From Polycladospora coralii (GTDB lineage Bacteria > Bacillota > Bacilli > Thermoactinomycetales > Thermoactinomycetaceae): a stretch of 64,000 bases of DNA. Location of the stretch: the NCBI RefSeq assembly GCF_014773435.2, contig NZ_JACXAG020000006.1, positions 62,001 to 126,000 of the forward strand. The letters are read 5' to 3'. How positions within the stretch are numbered: position 1 is the first letter of the stretch; each line of letters starts with the position of its first letter. The notes under the pieces were generated by a model, which worked only from the letters and a program-made list of their open reading frames with translations, was not told the DNA's origin and did no database searches. The translations under genes and the position numbers were made by a program. Below are positions 17,651-28,653 of the stretch, piece by piece.

Positions 17651-18328
17651 CTAATTGCGGTAGCTAGAACTTTCTAAGGGGAATTTCTTGCGAGGGCCGT
17701 GCTCATGGTCATGAGGAGGGGGGAACATTTGCATCGGCCCATTCCCAGCTTGTGGTCCGGGATTTTGTGTCTTACGGTGATAAGTAGAATAGTATTTCAT
17801 ATACCAACGCATTACCTCGAGCTCATAACGTTGATGGAGCTTCATGCGTTGAAAAAGTTGCTTGAGTAAATCGGGGTCCATCATCTCTTGTGGATCATTT
17901 TTATTGACTGGCTGCTGATCGGTATTGTCGGTTTCGGACTTCTGCGGTAAACCACCAGGCATTGGAAGATTAGGCATTTGTGGCATTTGTGGCATTTGTG
18001 GCCATCCACCACCAGGCATTTGTGGCATTTGTGGCCATCCACCACCAGGCATTTGCGGCATTTGCGGAGATTGTCCGCCAGGCGTTTGAGGAAAGGGCCA
18101 TCCAGGCATTTGCGGTAGTTCTCTTCCTGGTCTAGGTGGCATTTGGGGTTGTTGTCTGCGAGGTGGTTGGGGCCTACCTCCCCCAGGCATCTGTGGTGTT
18201 TGCGGAGGTTGTGGATAAGGCCATCCAGGCATTTGTGGATATGGATATCCTTGTTGTTGCTGGGTATACGGAATAGGTTCAGGTAATTTCATGGGAGGTC
18301 TTGCATGATGATTTGGCTTTTTCTCCAT
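17651..18328 (-). CDS. Pro/Gln/Met/Gly repeat protein, coat- or surface-like
   Basis: A 225-aa low-complexity protein. After a basic, His-containing N-terminus (MEKKPNHHARPPMK), residues about 28-125 consist of degenerate repeats of PQMPGGGWPQMPQMP and PQMPGWPYPQ. A non-repetitive helical C-terminal part follows (DPDLLKQLFQRMKLHQRYELEVMRWYMKYY, about 155-185) and then an HDHEHG tail. AAAGGAG lies 7 nt before ATG 18328. No signal peptide. Composition is like spore coat or exosporium morphogenetic proteins (CotG/ExsB-type low complexity), but this is inference. Confidence 0.75.
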   Translation of the reverse strand: MEKKPNHHARPPMKLPEPIPYTQQQQGYPYPQMPGWPYPQPPQTPQMPGGGRPQPPRRQQPQMPPRPGRELPQMPGWPFPQTPGGQSPQMPQMPGGGWPQMPQMPGGGWPQMPQMPQMPNLPMPGGLPQKSETDNTDQQPVNKNDPQEMMDPDLLKQLFQRMKLHQRYELEVMRWYMKYYSTYHRKTQNPGPQAGNGPMQMFPPPHDHEHGPRKKFPLESSSYRN

Positions 18329-18439
18329 GGTTTCACTCCTTTTATGCGCTGTCACCATTTATCCTATGAAATGGGTAAATAACTGGTTACAATAGACAAG
18401 TTAATCGGGATGAGCAATTGATGAAAGTGAATCTAACCC

Positions 18440-18468
18440 TTGGTGGCTAGAAAGGAATAAGGTATAAT
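18440..18468 (+). promoter_or_regulatory. sigma-A-type promoter for ispH
   Basis: TTGGTG (18440-18445), 17-bp spacer, TATAAT (18463-18468), 47 nt before the start codon. Confidence 0.7.
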
Positions 18469-18515
18469 AGTGGAAGTCTCGGGCTAACTGATAGGGAGTC
18501 GAGAGGAGTGTATAA

Positions 18516-19469
18516 ATGAAGGTATTAAAAATAACACCTCGAGGATATTGTTACGGCGTAGTGGATGCAATGGTTCTGGCGAGGCAAGCTGCTAAAAATT
18601 TAGATCTGCCACGTCCCATATATATATTGGGTATGATTGTCCATAATCGACATGTGGTTGAGGCATTTGAAGATGAGGATATTATTACACTTGACGGTGA
18701 AAATCGGCTTGAATTATTGGAGCAAGTAAACGAAGGAACTGTCATTTTTACTGCTCATGGGGTCTCACCAGAGGTTCGTGAACGAGCGCGTGCGCGTGGT
18801 TTGACGATAGTGGATGCTACTTGTCCAGATGTTACACGTACACATGATTTAATACGTGAAAAAGTGAAAAATGGATATGAAGTGATTTATATAGGTAAAA
18901 GCGGTCATCCCGAACCGGAAGGTGCCGTGGGTGTAGCGCCGGGTAAGGTTCATTTGGTTGAAAAAGAATTGGATGTAGAGCAATTACAGGTAGAAACAGA
19001 TCGTTTACTTGTAACCAATCAGACGACGATGAGTCAATGGGATACGCGTCAACTCATGAAAAAAGTGAGTGATCGCTTTCCATCGGTGGAAATTCATAAT
19101 GAGATTTGTTTAGCTACACAAGAGCGTCAGGAAGCTGTAGCTGAACAAGCCAAAGAGACAGATTTAGTGATTGTGGTTGGAGACCCGAGAAGCAATAACT
19201 CTAATCGGTTGGCACAAGTTTCTATGGATATTGCTGGGGTGGAAGCGCACCGTATTTCAGATATTACAGAGCTATCCACGGACTGGCTAATGGGTAAAAA
19301 AGTAGTAGGTGTCACAGCGGGAGCATCAACGCCTACCCCGATTACACGTGAGGTTATTCAGTTTATTGAACAATTTGATGAGCAGCATCCTCATACATGG
19401 GAATTGAAGCGCACAGTCAATATGAAAAAAATACTACCCCCTGTAAGAAAAAAAAGAGTGAACGAATAG
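18516..19469 (+). CDS. ispH: 4-hydroxy-3-methylbut-2-enyl diphosphate reductase
   Basis: Last step of the MEP isoprenoid pathway, reducing HMBPP to IPP and DMAPP with an Fe-S cluster. The three cluster cysteines are in PRGYCYG (Cys12), VDATCPDV (about 104) and EICLATQ (about 194). The substrate His motif VHNRHVV, TAHGVSP and the C-terminal TAGASTPTP are present. Length (317 aa) is normal. GAGGAG is 7 nt before ATG, and a strong terminator follows. It implies the MEP pathway for isoprenoids in this organism. Confidence 0.96.
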   Translation: MKVLKITPRGYCYGVVDAMVLARQAAKNLDLPRPIYILGMIVHNRHVVEAFEDEDIITLDGENRLELLEQVNEGTVIFTAHGVSPEVRERARARGLTIVDATCPDVTRTHDLIREKVKNGYEVIYIGKSGHPEPEGAVGVAPGKVHLVEKELDVEQLQVETDRLLVTNQTTMSQWDTRQLMKKVSDRFPSVEIHNEICLATQERQEAVAEQAKETDLVIVVGDPRSNNSNRLAQVSMDIAGVEAHRISDITELSTDWLMGKKVVGVTAGASTPTPITREVIQFIEQFDEQHPHTWELKRTVNMKKILPPVRKKRVNE

Positions 19470-19483
19470 CGGATCGTAGTATT

Positions 19484-19514
19484 CAAGGCGAAGGATATCC
19501 TTCGCCTTGTTTTG
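19484..19514 (+). terminator. ispH terminator
   Basis: Perfect 26-bp palindrome CAAGGCGAAGGAT / ATCCTTCGCCTTG (19484-19509) followed by TTTTG. Confidence 0.85.
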
Positions 19515-19543
19515 TATTGTTTTTTGGTACAATTCAGTAAATT

Positions 19544-19723
19544 TTATGGAGCAGAAGCTGCTTTCTTACCATCTCGTATGGCCATAAAATCATAGCATTG
19601 ATTCATGGATCCTCGAAATTCGACATGGTGGTCCTTTTTCATCGGATTGTACCAGGCGAAGTAATTGTCTTCATGTATAATGGATGAGGGTAGTTTTTCT
19701 GAATCGCGAACGACATAGTACAC
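19544..19723 (-). CDS. small hypothetical protein (59 aa)
   Basis: Starts at a GTG with AAAAGGAGGTG placed 9 nt upstream; an earlier GTG (19735) overlaps that site. The product is soluble, with DNYFAWYNPMKKDHHVEFRG in the middle and a Lys-Ala-rich tail. It lies 80 nt downstream of yfhH on the same strand, with a terminator between them. No family recognised. Confidence 0.6.
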   Translation of the reverse strand: MYYVVRDSEKLPSSIIHEDNYFAWYNPMKKDHHVEFRGSMNQCYDFMAIRDGKKAASAP

Positions 19724-19785
19724 GGTAGTATGCACCTCCTTTTAACAGTATGCCTAGGTTTGTTTATTCTTAACCATCGAAACAT

Positions 19786-19817
19786 GAAAAAAAGCCTACT
19801 CATTTTACTGAGCGGCT
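19786..19817 (-). terminator. terminator after yfhH-like gene
   Basis: On the minus strand AGCC-CTCA / TGAG-GGCT with a small internal loop followed by seven T, overlapping the end of the yfhH-like gene. Confidence 0.65.
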
Positions 19818-20128
19818 TCATTATCTACCAGAATGAGGGAAGAGAGCGGAATCGCACACGTTTCGTTAGAACCCTCCCATTTTCCCCAAGCCATAACACC
19901 ATTTAAATAGAGAACATGGAAAAGATGAGATGAATCTTCAACCGCATAGCGTTTATTTAATGTAATGGATTGTGGATCTACTAAGTAAGAGCGAGCGATG
20001 CGCAGTTGTTGCGTAAGCACAGATTCCTGAAAGTCGTGTCCATTCTCTTTGGTCTTTGTTAAATCGTGTTTTAACTGCTTAATCTCTTCTAAAAGTGTAT
20101 GTCGATCCATTTTGCTATAAGATTTCAT
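19805..20128 (-). CDS. yfhH: YfhH family protein (DUF1811)
   Basis: A 107-aa soluble protein. Visible parts are a helical N-terminus MKSYSKMDRHTLLEEIKQLKHD, the family core RIARSYLVDPQSI, and the beta part FHVLYLNGVMAWGKWEGSNE. It closely resembles Bacillus YfhH in order and length. ATG 20128 has GGAG 6 nt upstream; the longer frame upstream is unsupported. Function unknown. Confidence 0.8.
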   Translation of the reverse strand: MKSYSKMDRHTLLEEIKQLKHDLTKTKENGHDFQESVLTQQLRIARSYLVDPQSITLNKRYAVEDSSHLFHVLYLNGVMAWGKWEGSNETCAIPLSSLILVDNEAAQ

Positions 20129-20283
20129 AACTGGCTCCATTCTACTGTTTGAATATGAGAGTAATTTTATCAGAAACGGAAAAGGAAAACATCGTTTGTT
20201 TTTCATCGAAGATTTCTTTATTTGTTCACCTTTAATTTGGGTATATAAAAGAATAGATATAGCAAACGAAAGGAGAAAAAGAG

Positions 20284-21204
20284 ATGGCTGTTATTTTTTT
20301 GTTTATCGATGGAGTGGGCTTGGGGGATGAAAACGAACATAATCCTTGGTATATATATGAAACGCCCGGTATTAACCAGATATTAAATGGAAAATCTTTA
20401 ACGCATCAAGCAGTGGGTCAATACGGGCATGATACTGTACTTAGCGCACTTGATGCTACTTTAGGTGTGTCTGAATTACCCCAAAGTGCAACGGGTCAGG
20501 CTACCATTTTTACGGGTCGAAATGCACCGGAAGCGATGGGCATGCATATGAATGGTTTGCCGAATCGTGAACTACGCGCGTGGGTCGAACGGGATAACCT
20601 ATATACGCAATTCTCACAGAGAAAATGGTCGGCTACTTTTGCGAATGCGTATACGACTGAGTTTAACAAAAGAGCGGCAACCCAAGAAGGACGTATTTCG
20701 GTATCAACGGCAGCCATCCTTTCGAGCGGCTCACCCCTGCGCTATCTGCCGGATCTGCAACGAGGTGAAGCTGTTTTTCATGATCTGACGAGAAGGACAT
20801 TAAAGCGTTTTATTCCTGATATGAAGGAGGTTACGCCCGAATTAGCTGCCCAGCATCTCTGGCATATCTCTTCTGTTTATGATATGGTAGTCCATGAGTT
20901 TTTCCTAAGTGACCGTGCGGGACATTCACAAGATCCTGAATTGGTGAAATGGGTCATTCATCATTATGATCGTTTTTTAGCAGAATTGGTTCGTGTGAAA
21001 AAAGATGAGGATACGATTGTATTGGTTAGTGATCATGGGAATAGCGAAGATTTGCGTGTTCCAACACACACTTATAATGAAGTGCCACTACTCTTGATCG
21101 GTGATATTGAAGCGCTATTCTCGCTAACTCACTTATCAGATCTAACCCATGTGAAGCCATTATTGCACGCTTTGGTTGCGAGGAAAAAAGAGTCAATCAT
21201 TTGA
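20284..21204 (+). CDS. alkaline-phosphatase-superfamily metalloenzyme (phosphoglycerate-mutase-like)
   Basis: A 306-aa protein of the PF01676-type metalloenzyme fold. Metal-ligand motifs are FIDGVGLG (Asp near residue 8), the nucleophile region PQSATGQATIFTG, LSDRAGHSQD, and VSDHGNSEDL. It is much shorter than true independent phosphoglycerate mutase (about 510 aa) and lacks the inserted transferase domain. The enzyme is therefore probably a phosphatase or nucleotide/sugar phospho-hydrolase of unknown substrate. AAAGGAG lies 8 nt before ATG. The next gene follows after 21 nt, suggesting an operon. Confidence 0.8.
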   Translation: MAVIFLFIDGVGLGDENEHNPWYIYETPGINQILNGKSLTHQAVGQYGHDTVLSALDATLGVSELPQSATGQATIFTGRNAPEAMGMHMNGLPNRELRAWVERDNLYTQFSQRKWSATFANAYTTEFNKRAATQEGRISVSTAAILSSGSPLRYLPDLQRGEAVFHDLTRRTLKRFIPDMKEVTPELAAQHLWHISSVYDMVVHEFFLSDRAGHSQDPELVKWVIHHYDRFLAELVRVKKDEDTIVLVSDHGNSEDLRVPTHTYNEVPLLLIGDIEALFSLTHLSDLTHVKPLLHALVARKKESII

Positions 21205-21225
21205 TGAAGTAGGAGTGGGTGTTCT

Positions 21226-21612
21226 ATGACAAAGCGCTATGTTCCTCAAATTCGTGAAGCGCACATTCCAGAAGATGGTGTTTGGGCAGAAATAGATGCG
21301 TCGCCGGTGCTCATTTTATCTATCCCAGAATGGTCAGCTATCATTAATGAGCATACTAAAGGGTTTAAATATGTCTGGATGTTTGATCGAACCGAAGATG
21401 GATACATATTTTGCTTTCATTTAGAGAGTGGGATTGAAAAAGCGATTGCATTTCCTAAGGAGCACGCTGGCATATTATTGATGAATGATTATACCAACAG
21501 TTCCTTTGCCATTATTATTACAGATCAAGAATTAAAAGATATCAGTGATGAGGCTACTGGCCTTCTCTTGCGAGACGTGTACCTAAAAAGACATCCACAT
21601 GCAGGTTGGTAA
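21226..21612 (+). CDS. hypothetical protein (128 aa)
   Basis: A soluble, mixed alpha/beta protein starting MTKRYVPQIREAHIPEDGVWAE, with a central IIITDQELKDISDEATGLLL. GGAG is about 10 nt before ATG. It lies 21 nt after the metalloenzyme gene and is probably co-transcribed. No family recognised. Confidence 0.7.
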   Translation: MTKRYVPQIREAHIPEDGVWAEIDASPVLILSIPEWSAIINEHTKGFKYVWMFDRTEDGYIFCFHLESGIEKAIAFPKEHAGILLMNDYTNSSFAIIITDQELKDISDEATGLLLRDVYLKRHPHAGW

Positions 21613-21621
21613 AAGACCTAT

Positions 21622-21668
21622 AAAAAAAGACACACATCTTCTCCTACAAACGAAAACGTGCGTCTTAA
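21622..21668. terminator. hairpin between convergent genes
   Basis: AAGACACAC / GTGCGTCTT arms with one mismatch and a 22-nt loop; on the minus strand it is followed by seven T. Confidence 0.5.
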
Positions 21669-21677
21669 ATCAGAATC

Positions 21678-21866
21678 TTATACATCGTCAATATCATATC
21701 GAAATCCATCATAGATGGCATCGTCAAAGTCTGTTTGACTTTGTTCATCCTGTAACCGATTTAATAGCTTTTTGTATTCATCTGCTCGCGCATAGGAAGG
21801 CTCAGTTTCAAGTACTTTTTTTAGTGCTAAAATGACAAGCCCGCGTTCTCTTTCTGATAATTGCAC
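21678..21866 (-). CDS. small acidic hypothetical protein (62 aa)
   Basis: GTG start with GGAGGG 6 nt upstream. The sequence is helical (MQLSERERGLVILALKKVLE, then YKKLLNRLQDEQ) with an acidic tail DFDDAIYDGFRYDIDDV. This resembles small Bacillales helical proteins of unknown role. Convergent with the 128-aa protein gene. Confidence 0.65.
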   Translation of the reverse strand: MQLSERERGLVILALKKVLETEPSYARADEYKKLLNRLQDEQSQTDFDDAIYDGFRYDIDDV

Positions 21867-22089
21867 GTAAGGCCCTCCTCTGATCGCATGATATAACTAA
21901 TCTCTACCCATATCCTACCCACACACGGACAATGTTACACCTTCATGAGTGATAAATGATTGATTTGACTACAACTCAAAAATATTCTTCTGGCTTATCA
22001 ATTATGTATGGCAGATCATATTTTTTCTTACAAGGAAAATATGAAGTTTTATTTGTATTCTTTTAGGGAAACGTAAGAAGGGGAGTTAG

Positions 22090-22962
22090 ATGCCCCTTAA
22101 TAAACAAATGGGGGTTTGGAATTTACACATGATGACAAAACAAGTAGTACCTACAAGTGTATCTTATGAGTTGGATGAGTATAATAGTCGGATTAAATTA
22201 ATTCAGTATAGCAAAGACAGCATTGAGTCTTTAGTCGATCACCTAGAGCAATTAGCTAATGATAATGATCTCAGTAAAGTAATGATCTATGCGGATCCCG
22301 AGGATATCTCAATCTTTGAAAAGCTAGGCTTTGAATTAGAAGGCGAAATTAGCGGTTTTTTTGATGGAGATCCAGCTTGTGTATTATCACGTTTTTTAAA
22401 TAATGGCCGTTCGATTCAGAAGGATGAAGCTAAAAAAGATGAGATTGTAGAAATGGCCGAAAACGCAGATACGCTATCTGAACCACCAGCCTTGGAGCCA
22501 GGTTACGCTATGAGATGTGCTACGATGGACGATGCAGAGGCACTTGCTCGCATCTATGATCAAGTTTTTAAAACTTATCCGACACCGATGCATGATCCAG
22601 CATATGTAAAAAAATGTATGGAAAATGATGTTTACTTTACGGTTGTAACCTATAATGGAGAAGTGATTAGTACAGCATCCGCTGATATTTTTACGAATTA
22701 TAATAGCGCGGAGATTACAGATTGCGCGACACTACCCGAGCATCGTGGAAAAGGGTTACTCAGTTGCATTATATTTGATCTTGAACAAAGAATGCGAGAA
22801 AAAGGTGTGCCCAATCTATTTTCTCTGACACGAGCGGTTTCAACTGGAATGAATATGGTGATTTCCAAGTTAGGCTTTGAATACAAAGGCAGATTAATCC
22901 AAAATAGTCAAATTGGTGGTACGTTTGAGGATATGAATATCTGGATTAAAAACATTAAATAA
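22090..22962 (+). CDS. ablB: beta-lysine N-acetyltransferase-like GNAT (AblB/YodP family)
   Basis: A 290-aa, two-part acetyltransferase. An N-terminal AblB-specific part (VSYELDEYNSRIKLIQYSKDS; KVMIYADPEDISIFEKLGFELEGEISGFFDGDPACVLSRF) is followed by a C-terminal GNAT domain from about residue 143 (RCATMDDAEALARIYDQVF; LPEHRGKGLLSCIIFDLEQRM). In the known pathway AblB acetylates beta-lysine made by lysine 2,3-aminomutase (AblA/KamA), giving an osmolyte in archaea or serving a sporulation-time role in Bacillus. No ablA lies next to it. GGGGAG is 5 nt before ATG. Confidence 0.8.
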   Translation: MPLNKQMGVWNLHMMTKQVVPTSVSYELDEYNSRIKLIQYSKDSIESLVDHLEQLANDNDLSKVMIYADPEDISIFEKLGFELEGEISGFFDGDPACVLSRFLNNGRSIQKDEAKKDEIVEMAENADTLSEPPALEPGYAMRCATMDDAEALARIYDQVFKTYPTPMHDPAYVKKCMENDVYFTVVTYNGEVISTASADIFTNYNSAEITDCATLPEHRGKGLLSCIIFDLEQRMREKGVPNLFSLTRAVSTGMNMVISKLGFEYKGRLIQNSQIGGTFEDMNIWIKNIK

Positions 22963-22963
22963 T

Positions 22964-23009
22964 CGCTATACAAAAGGTCGGATACTTTTATCCGACCTTT
23001 TGTATAGCG
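22964..23009. terminator. strong bidirectional hairpin
   Basis: Perfect 21-bp arms (22964-22984 and 22989-23009) with a 4-nt loop. The outer pairs are CGCTATAC, so the T-tract is internal (CCTTTTG). Confidence 0.75.
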
Positions 23010-23064
23010 TGATCAACTTATTAGATGTACTTCTTTGGCAAGATTTCATGAAATTGGTGTGATT

Positions 23065-23245
23065 TTGGTGTTGATGTCGGTAAAATAATATGATAAGTTA
23101 AACATTGTGACATTGAGCTGGTAGGATCCAAGGTTCACTTAAAGGGTTGGGACCTCACTGGACTAACCTTCCCCCGTGGTGAACAAGTTGATCTTAGCGA
23201 AGTTTGGCTCACACCAACTTTTAGCTAGGAAGGGGGCCGAAAGGG
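23065..23245 (+). promoter_or_regulatory. speD promoter and structured 5' leader
   Basis: TTGGTG (23065-23070), 18-bp spacer, TATGAT (23089-23094). The leader of roughly 145 nt contains competing pairings. AAGGTT (23130-23135) can pair with AACCTT (23165-23170), but GTTCAC (23133-23138) can pair with GTGAAC (23179-23184). CCTTCC (23167-23172) is complementary to the ribosome site GGAAGG (23228-23233). AAGTTG (23185-23190) pairs with CAACTT (23215-23220). This suggests translational control. Confidence 0.5.
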
Positions 23246-23662
23246 ATGGAATATTCGACTTTCGGAAGACATGTAGCGATGGATGCATGGGGTGTAGATT
23301 TTGACCAACTAAATGATTTGAATCATTTAGAAAGCCATTTGAGAAAAGCAGCACAGGCTTGTGGTGCCACTGTATTATCTGTTCAAGCGGAGAAGTTTGA
23401 TCCGCAAGGGGTAACGGTTTTAGTCATGTTGTCAGAAAGTCATCTCTCGATTCACACCTACCCTGAGAAAGGGTTTGCTGCATTGGATTGTTACACTTGT
23501 GGGACCACAGTAGATCCTCAAGTAGCGATCGACTACATGATGGATATTTTAAAACCAGCTAGAGCATACTCAAAAGTGCTTCGCCGTGGCGTTGGACCGA
23601 TAGAGATTATGGAAACCGAATCGAATGTAAATGAAGAACAAGCAATAAAAGCCATTATCTAA
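23246..23662 (+). CDS. speD: S-adenosylmethionine decarboxylase proenzyme
   Basis: Makes decarboxylated AdoMet, the aminopropyl donor for spermidine. The 138-aa bacterial class 1B form self-cleaves before the Ser of SESHLSIHTYPEKG (about residue 67), creating the pyruvoyl cofactor. The catalytic Cys is in DCYTCGTT. GAAGGGGG precedes ATG by 9 nt. Monocistronic with its own promoter and terminator; no spermidine synthase is adjacent. Confidence 0.95.
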   Translation: MEYSTFGRHVAMDAWGVDFDQLNDLNHLESHLRKAAQACGATVLSVQAEKFDPQGVTVLVMLSESHLSIHTYPEKGFAALDCYTCGTTVDPQVAIDYMMDILKPARAYSKVLRRGVGPIEIMETESNVNEEQAIKAII

Positions 23663-23678
23663 TACAGTCATAAATCAC

Positions 23679-23712
23679 AATCCCTTCAAGATGCTGAAGG
23701 GATTTTCCTATT
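23679..23712 (+). terminator. speD terminator
   Basis: AATCCCTTCA / TGAAGGGATT, 6-nt loop, then TTCCTATTTT. Confidence 0.85.
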
Positions 23713-23873
23713 TTAGTGGTACATACAATAGCGGAGCCAAGACCTTGTCTGATCGACAGACGCCTGGTTTGCTAGGATACGGATTTAAATATATAGACGT
23801 GCTTGAGCGGATTGCGTTAATATTTAGTTAGGAAAAAGTTGAAGTTATCTTAAAAAAGAAAGCAGGTTGAAAA

Positions 23874-25382
23874 GTGGAACAAACCTTACATGCATTTAAA
23901 AAGAGATTACAAGAGATTGCCCATGTTCAATCAGCCATGATGATGTTAGAGTGGGACCAAAGTACATATATGCCTCCAGCTGCAGCAGAAGCTCGTGGTG
24001 CGCAACTCTCTACACTAGGTAAAATTGTTCACCAGTTATCAACAGATGACCGTTTCGGAAAATGGATTGAGGAGTTGACACCATATCGTGAGTCACTCCC
24101 TTATGATTCAGATGATGCGGCACTAATACGTCATGCAAAACGCGATTATGAAAGATCTAGTCGTGTATCAGAAGATTATGTTTCCCGTTCATTAAAAAAC
24201 GCGTCGGAAACTTATAATGCGTGGGTTGCCGCTAGAAAAGCAGATAACTTTAAATTGGTTGAATCACAATTAGAGAAAACATTAGATTTGAGCCGTGAAT
24301 ACGCTTCTTTCTTCCCATATGAACATATTGCGGATCCATTAATTGATCGCAGTGATTTTGGCATGAAAGCGACGACGATCCAAAGTATCTTCAAGGAACT
24401 GAGAGATGGTCTTGTTCCGTTGGTAGAAGAAGTAACAGCACAATCACCGATTGATGCAAGTAGTGTACTACAACATTTTCCCAAAAATGAGCAGATTCAA
24501 TTTGGAGAAAGTGTGATTAAACAACTTGGCTTTGACTTTAATCGTGGGCGTCAAGACTTTGCGCCACATCCGTTTATGATTAAATTTGCGCATGGAGATA
24601 TTCGTATTACCACGAGAGTGAAAGAGCATGATTTTACCGAAGCTTTTTTTAGTACTGTACATGAAACGGGACATGCATTATATGAATTGGGGATCGATCC
24701 TAATTATGAAGGTACACCGCTTCACTCTGGGACTTCAATGAGTGTGCATGAGAGTCAATCCCGTTTATGGGAAAATATTGTGGGGAGAAGTCGTGGCTTC
24801 TGGAAACACTTCTATCCGCAACTACAAACGGCATTCCCAACACAGCTAAGTAAAACCTCCTTAGAATCATTTTATCGGGCGGTTAACCGTGTGGAGCGTT
24901 CTTTAATTCGAACGGATGCGGATGAGTTAACCTATAATTTACATGTTATTATTCGTTTTGATTTGGAATTAGCGATGTTGGAAGGAAAACTTAGTGTGAA
25001 AGATCTACCAGAAGCATGGCGTAGTCGTTACCAGAGCGACCTCGGTATTTCTTCACCAACAGATAAAGATGGCGTTCTCCAAGATATTCACTGGTATATG
25101 GATTCTATTGGTGGAAGTTTTCAAGGATATGCGCTCGGAAATATTTTAAGTGTACAATTTTTTGATGCAGCCGTCCAAGCACATCCTGAAATTATGGCGC
25201 AAATAGAGAAAGGTGAGTTTTCTACCTTGCATAGCTGGTTAAAACAAAATATTTATCAGTTTGGTAGTAAATATACAGCTGATGAGATCATCAAAAAAGC
25301 AACTGGGAAAGAGATGACCATCGCCCCCTATTTAAACTACTTGGACCAAAAATATCGCGATATTTACTTGACTGGAAAGTAA
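23874..25382 (+). CDS. M32 family metallocarboxypeptidase
   Basis: A 502-aa cytosolic Zn carboxypeptidase of the Thermus/Pyrococcus type, removing C-terminal residues from peptides. Zn motif HETGH at about residue 263 within FSTVHETGHALYELG; family motifs HPFMIKFAHGDIRITTR, GTSMSVHESQSRLWENIVGRS and IRTDADELTYNLHVIIRFDLE follow. Length is standard. GTG start with AAGCAGG about 8 nt upstream. It stands alone before the biotin operon. Confidence 0.95.
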   Translation: MEQTLHAFKKRLQEIAHVQSAMMMLEWDQSTYMPPAAAEARGAQLSTLGKIVHQLSTDDRFGKWIEELTPYRESLPYDSDDAALIRHAKRDYERSSRVSEDYVSRSLKNASETYNAWVAARKADNFKLVESQLEKTLDLSREYASFFPYEHIADPLIDRSDFGMKATTIQSIFKELRDGLVPLVEEVTAQSPIDASSVLQHFPKNEQIQFGESVIKQLGFDFNRGRQDFAPHPFMIKFAHGDIRITTRVKEHDFTEAFFSTVHETGHALYELGIDPNYEGTPLHSGTSMSVHESQSRLWENIVGRSRGFWKHFYPQLQTAFPTQLSKTSLESFYRAVNRVERSLIRTDADELTYNLHVIIRFDLELAMLEGKLSVKDLPEAWRSRYQSDLGISSPTDKDGVLQDIHWYMDSIGGSFQGYALGNILSVQFFDAAVQAHPEIMAQIEKGEFSTLHSWLKQNIYQFGSKYTADEIIKKATGKEMTIAPYLNYLDQKYRDIYLTGK

Positions 25383-25390
25383 AAATAGGT

Positions 25391-25432
25391 ACCCTCATGG
25401 TTTGTTTTCTCCAAATCGTGAGGGTGTTTCTC
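25391..25432 (+). terminator. probable terminator
   Basis: ACCCTCA / TGAGGGT arms around an imperfect inner stem, then GTTTCTC. A weak U-tract. Confidence 0.5.
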
Positions 25433-25443
25433 ACTAAAGAGGG

Positions 25444-25515
25444 TTTTGCTAGTAGAGTGGGCATGCTATACTCAAAATAGAAATGTAAACTATCATAAAT
25501 AATCAGTTTACATTT
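25444..25515 (+). promoter_or_regulatory. biotin operon promoter with BirA operator
   Basis: TATACT (25467-25472) with TTTTGC (25444-25449) 17 bp upstream. Just downstream, AAATGTAAAC (25481-25490) and GTTTACATTT (25506-25515) form a perfect inverted repeat with a 15-bp centre. This fits the Gram-positive BirA site TGTwAAC-N15-GTTwACA. It would cover the transcription start, so BirA-biotinyl-AMP would block initiation. Confidence 0.9.
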
Positions 25516-25580
25516 AGATGGCTGACGATAAAATGGAAAATCATGAAAGTCAACACGCTTGACATTAGAGGGGTGAAGAG

Positions 25581-28653
<3,073 letters not shown>

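Noticed and set aside
17950..18250. Repetitive DNA as a CRISPR array
   Set aside because: It is in-frame coding for PQMPGGGW-type protein repeats with no regular repeat-spacer structure.
23130..23175. T-box-like AGGGTTGGGACC in the speD leader
   Set aside because: Deviates from the T-box AGGGTGGNACCGCG, no stem I with specifier or terminator is visible, and speD is not an aminoacylation gene.
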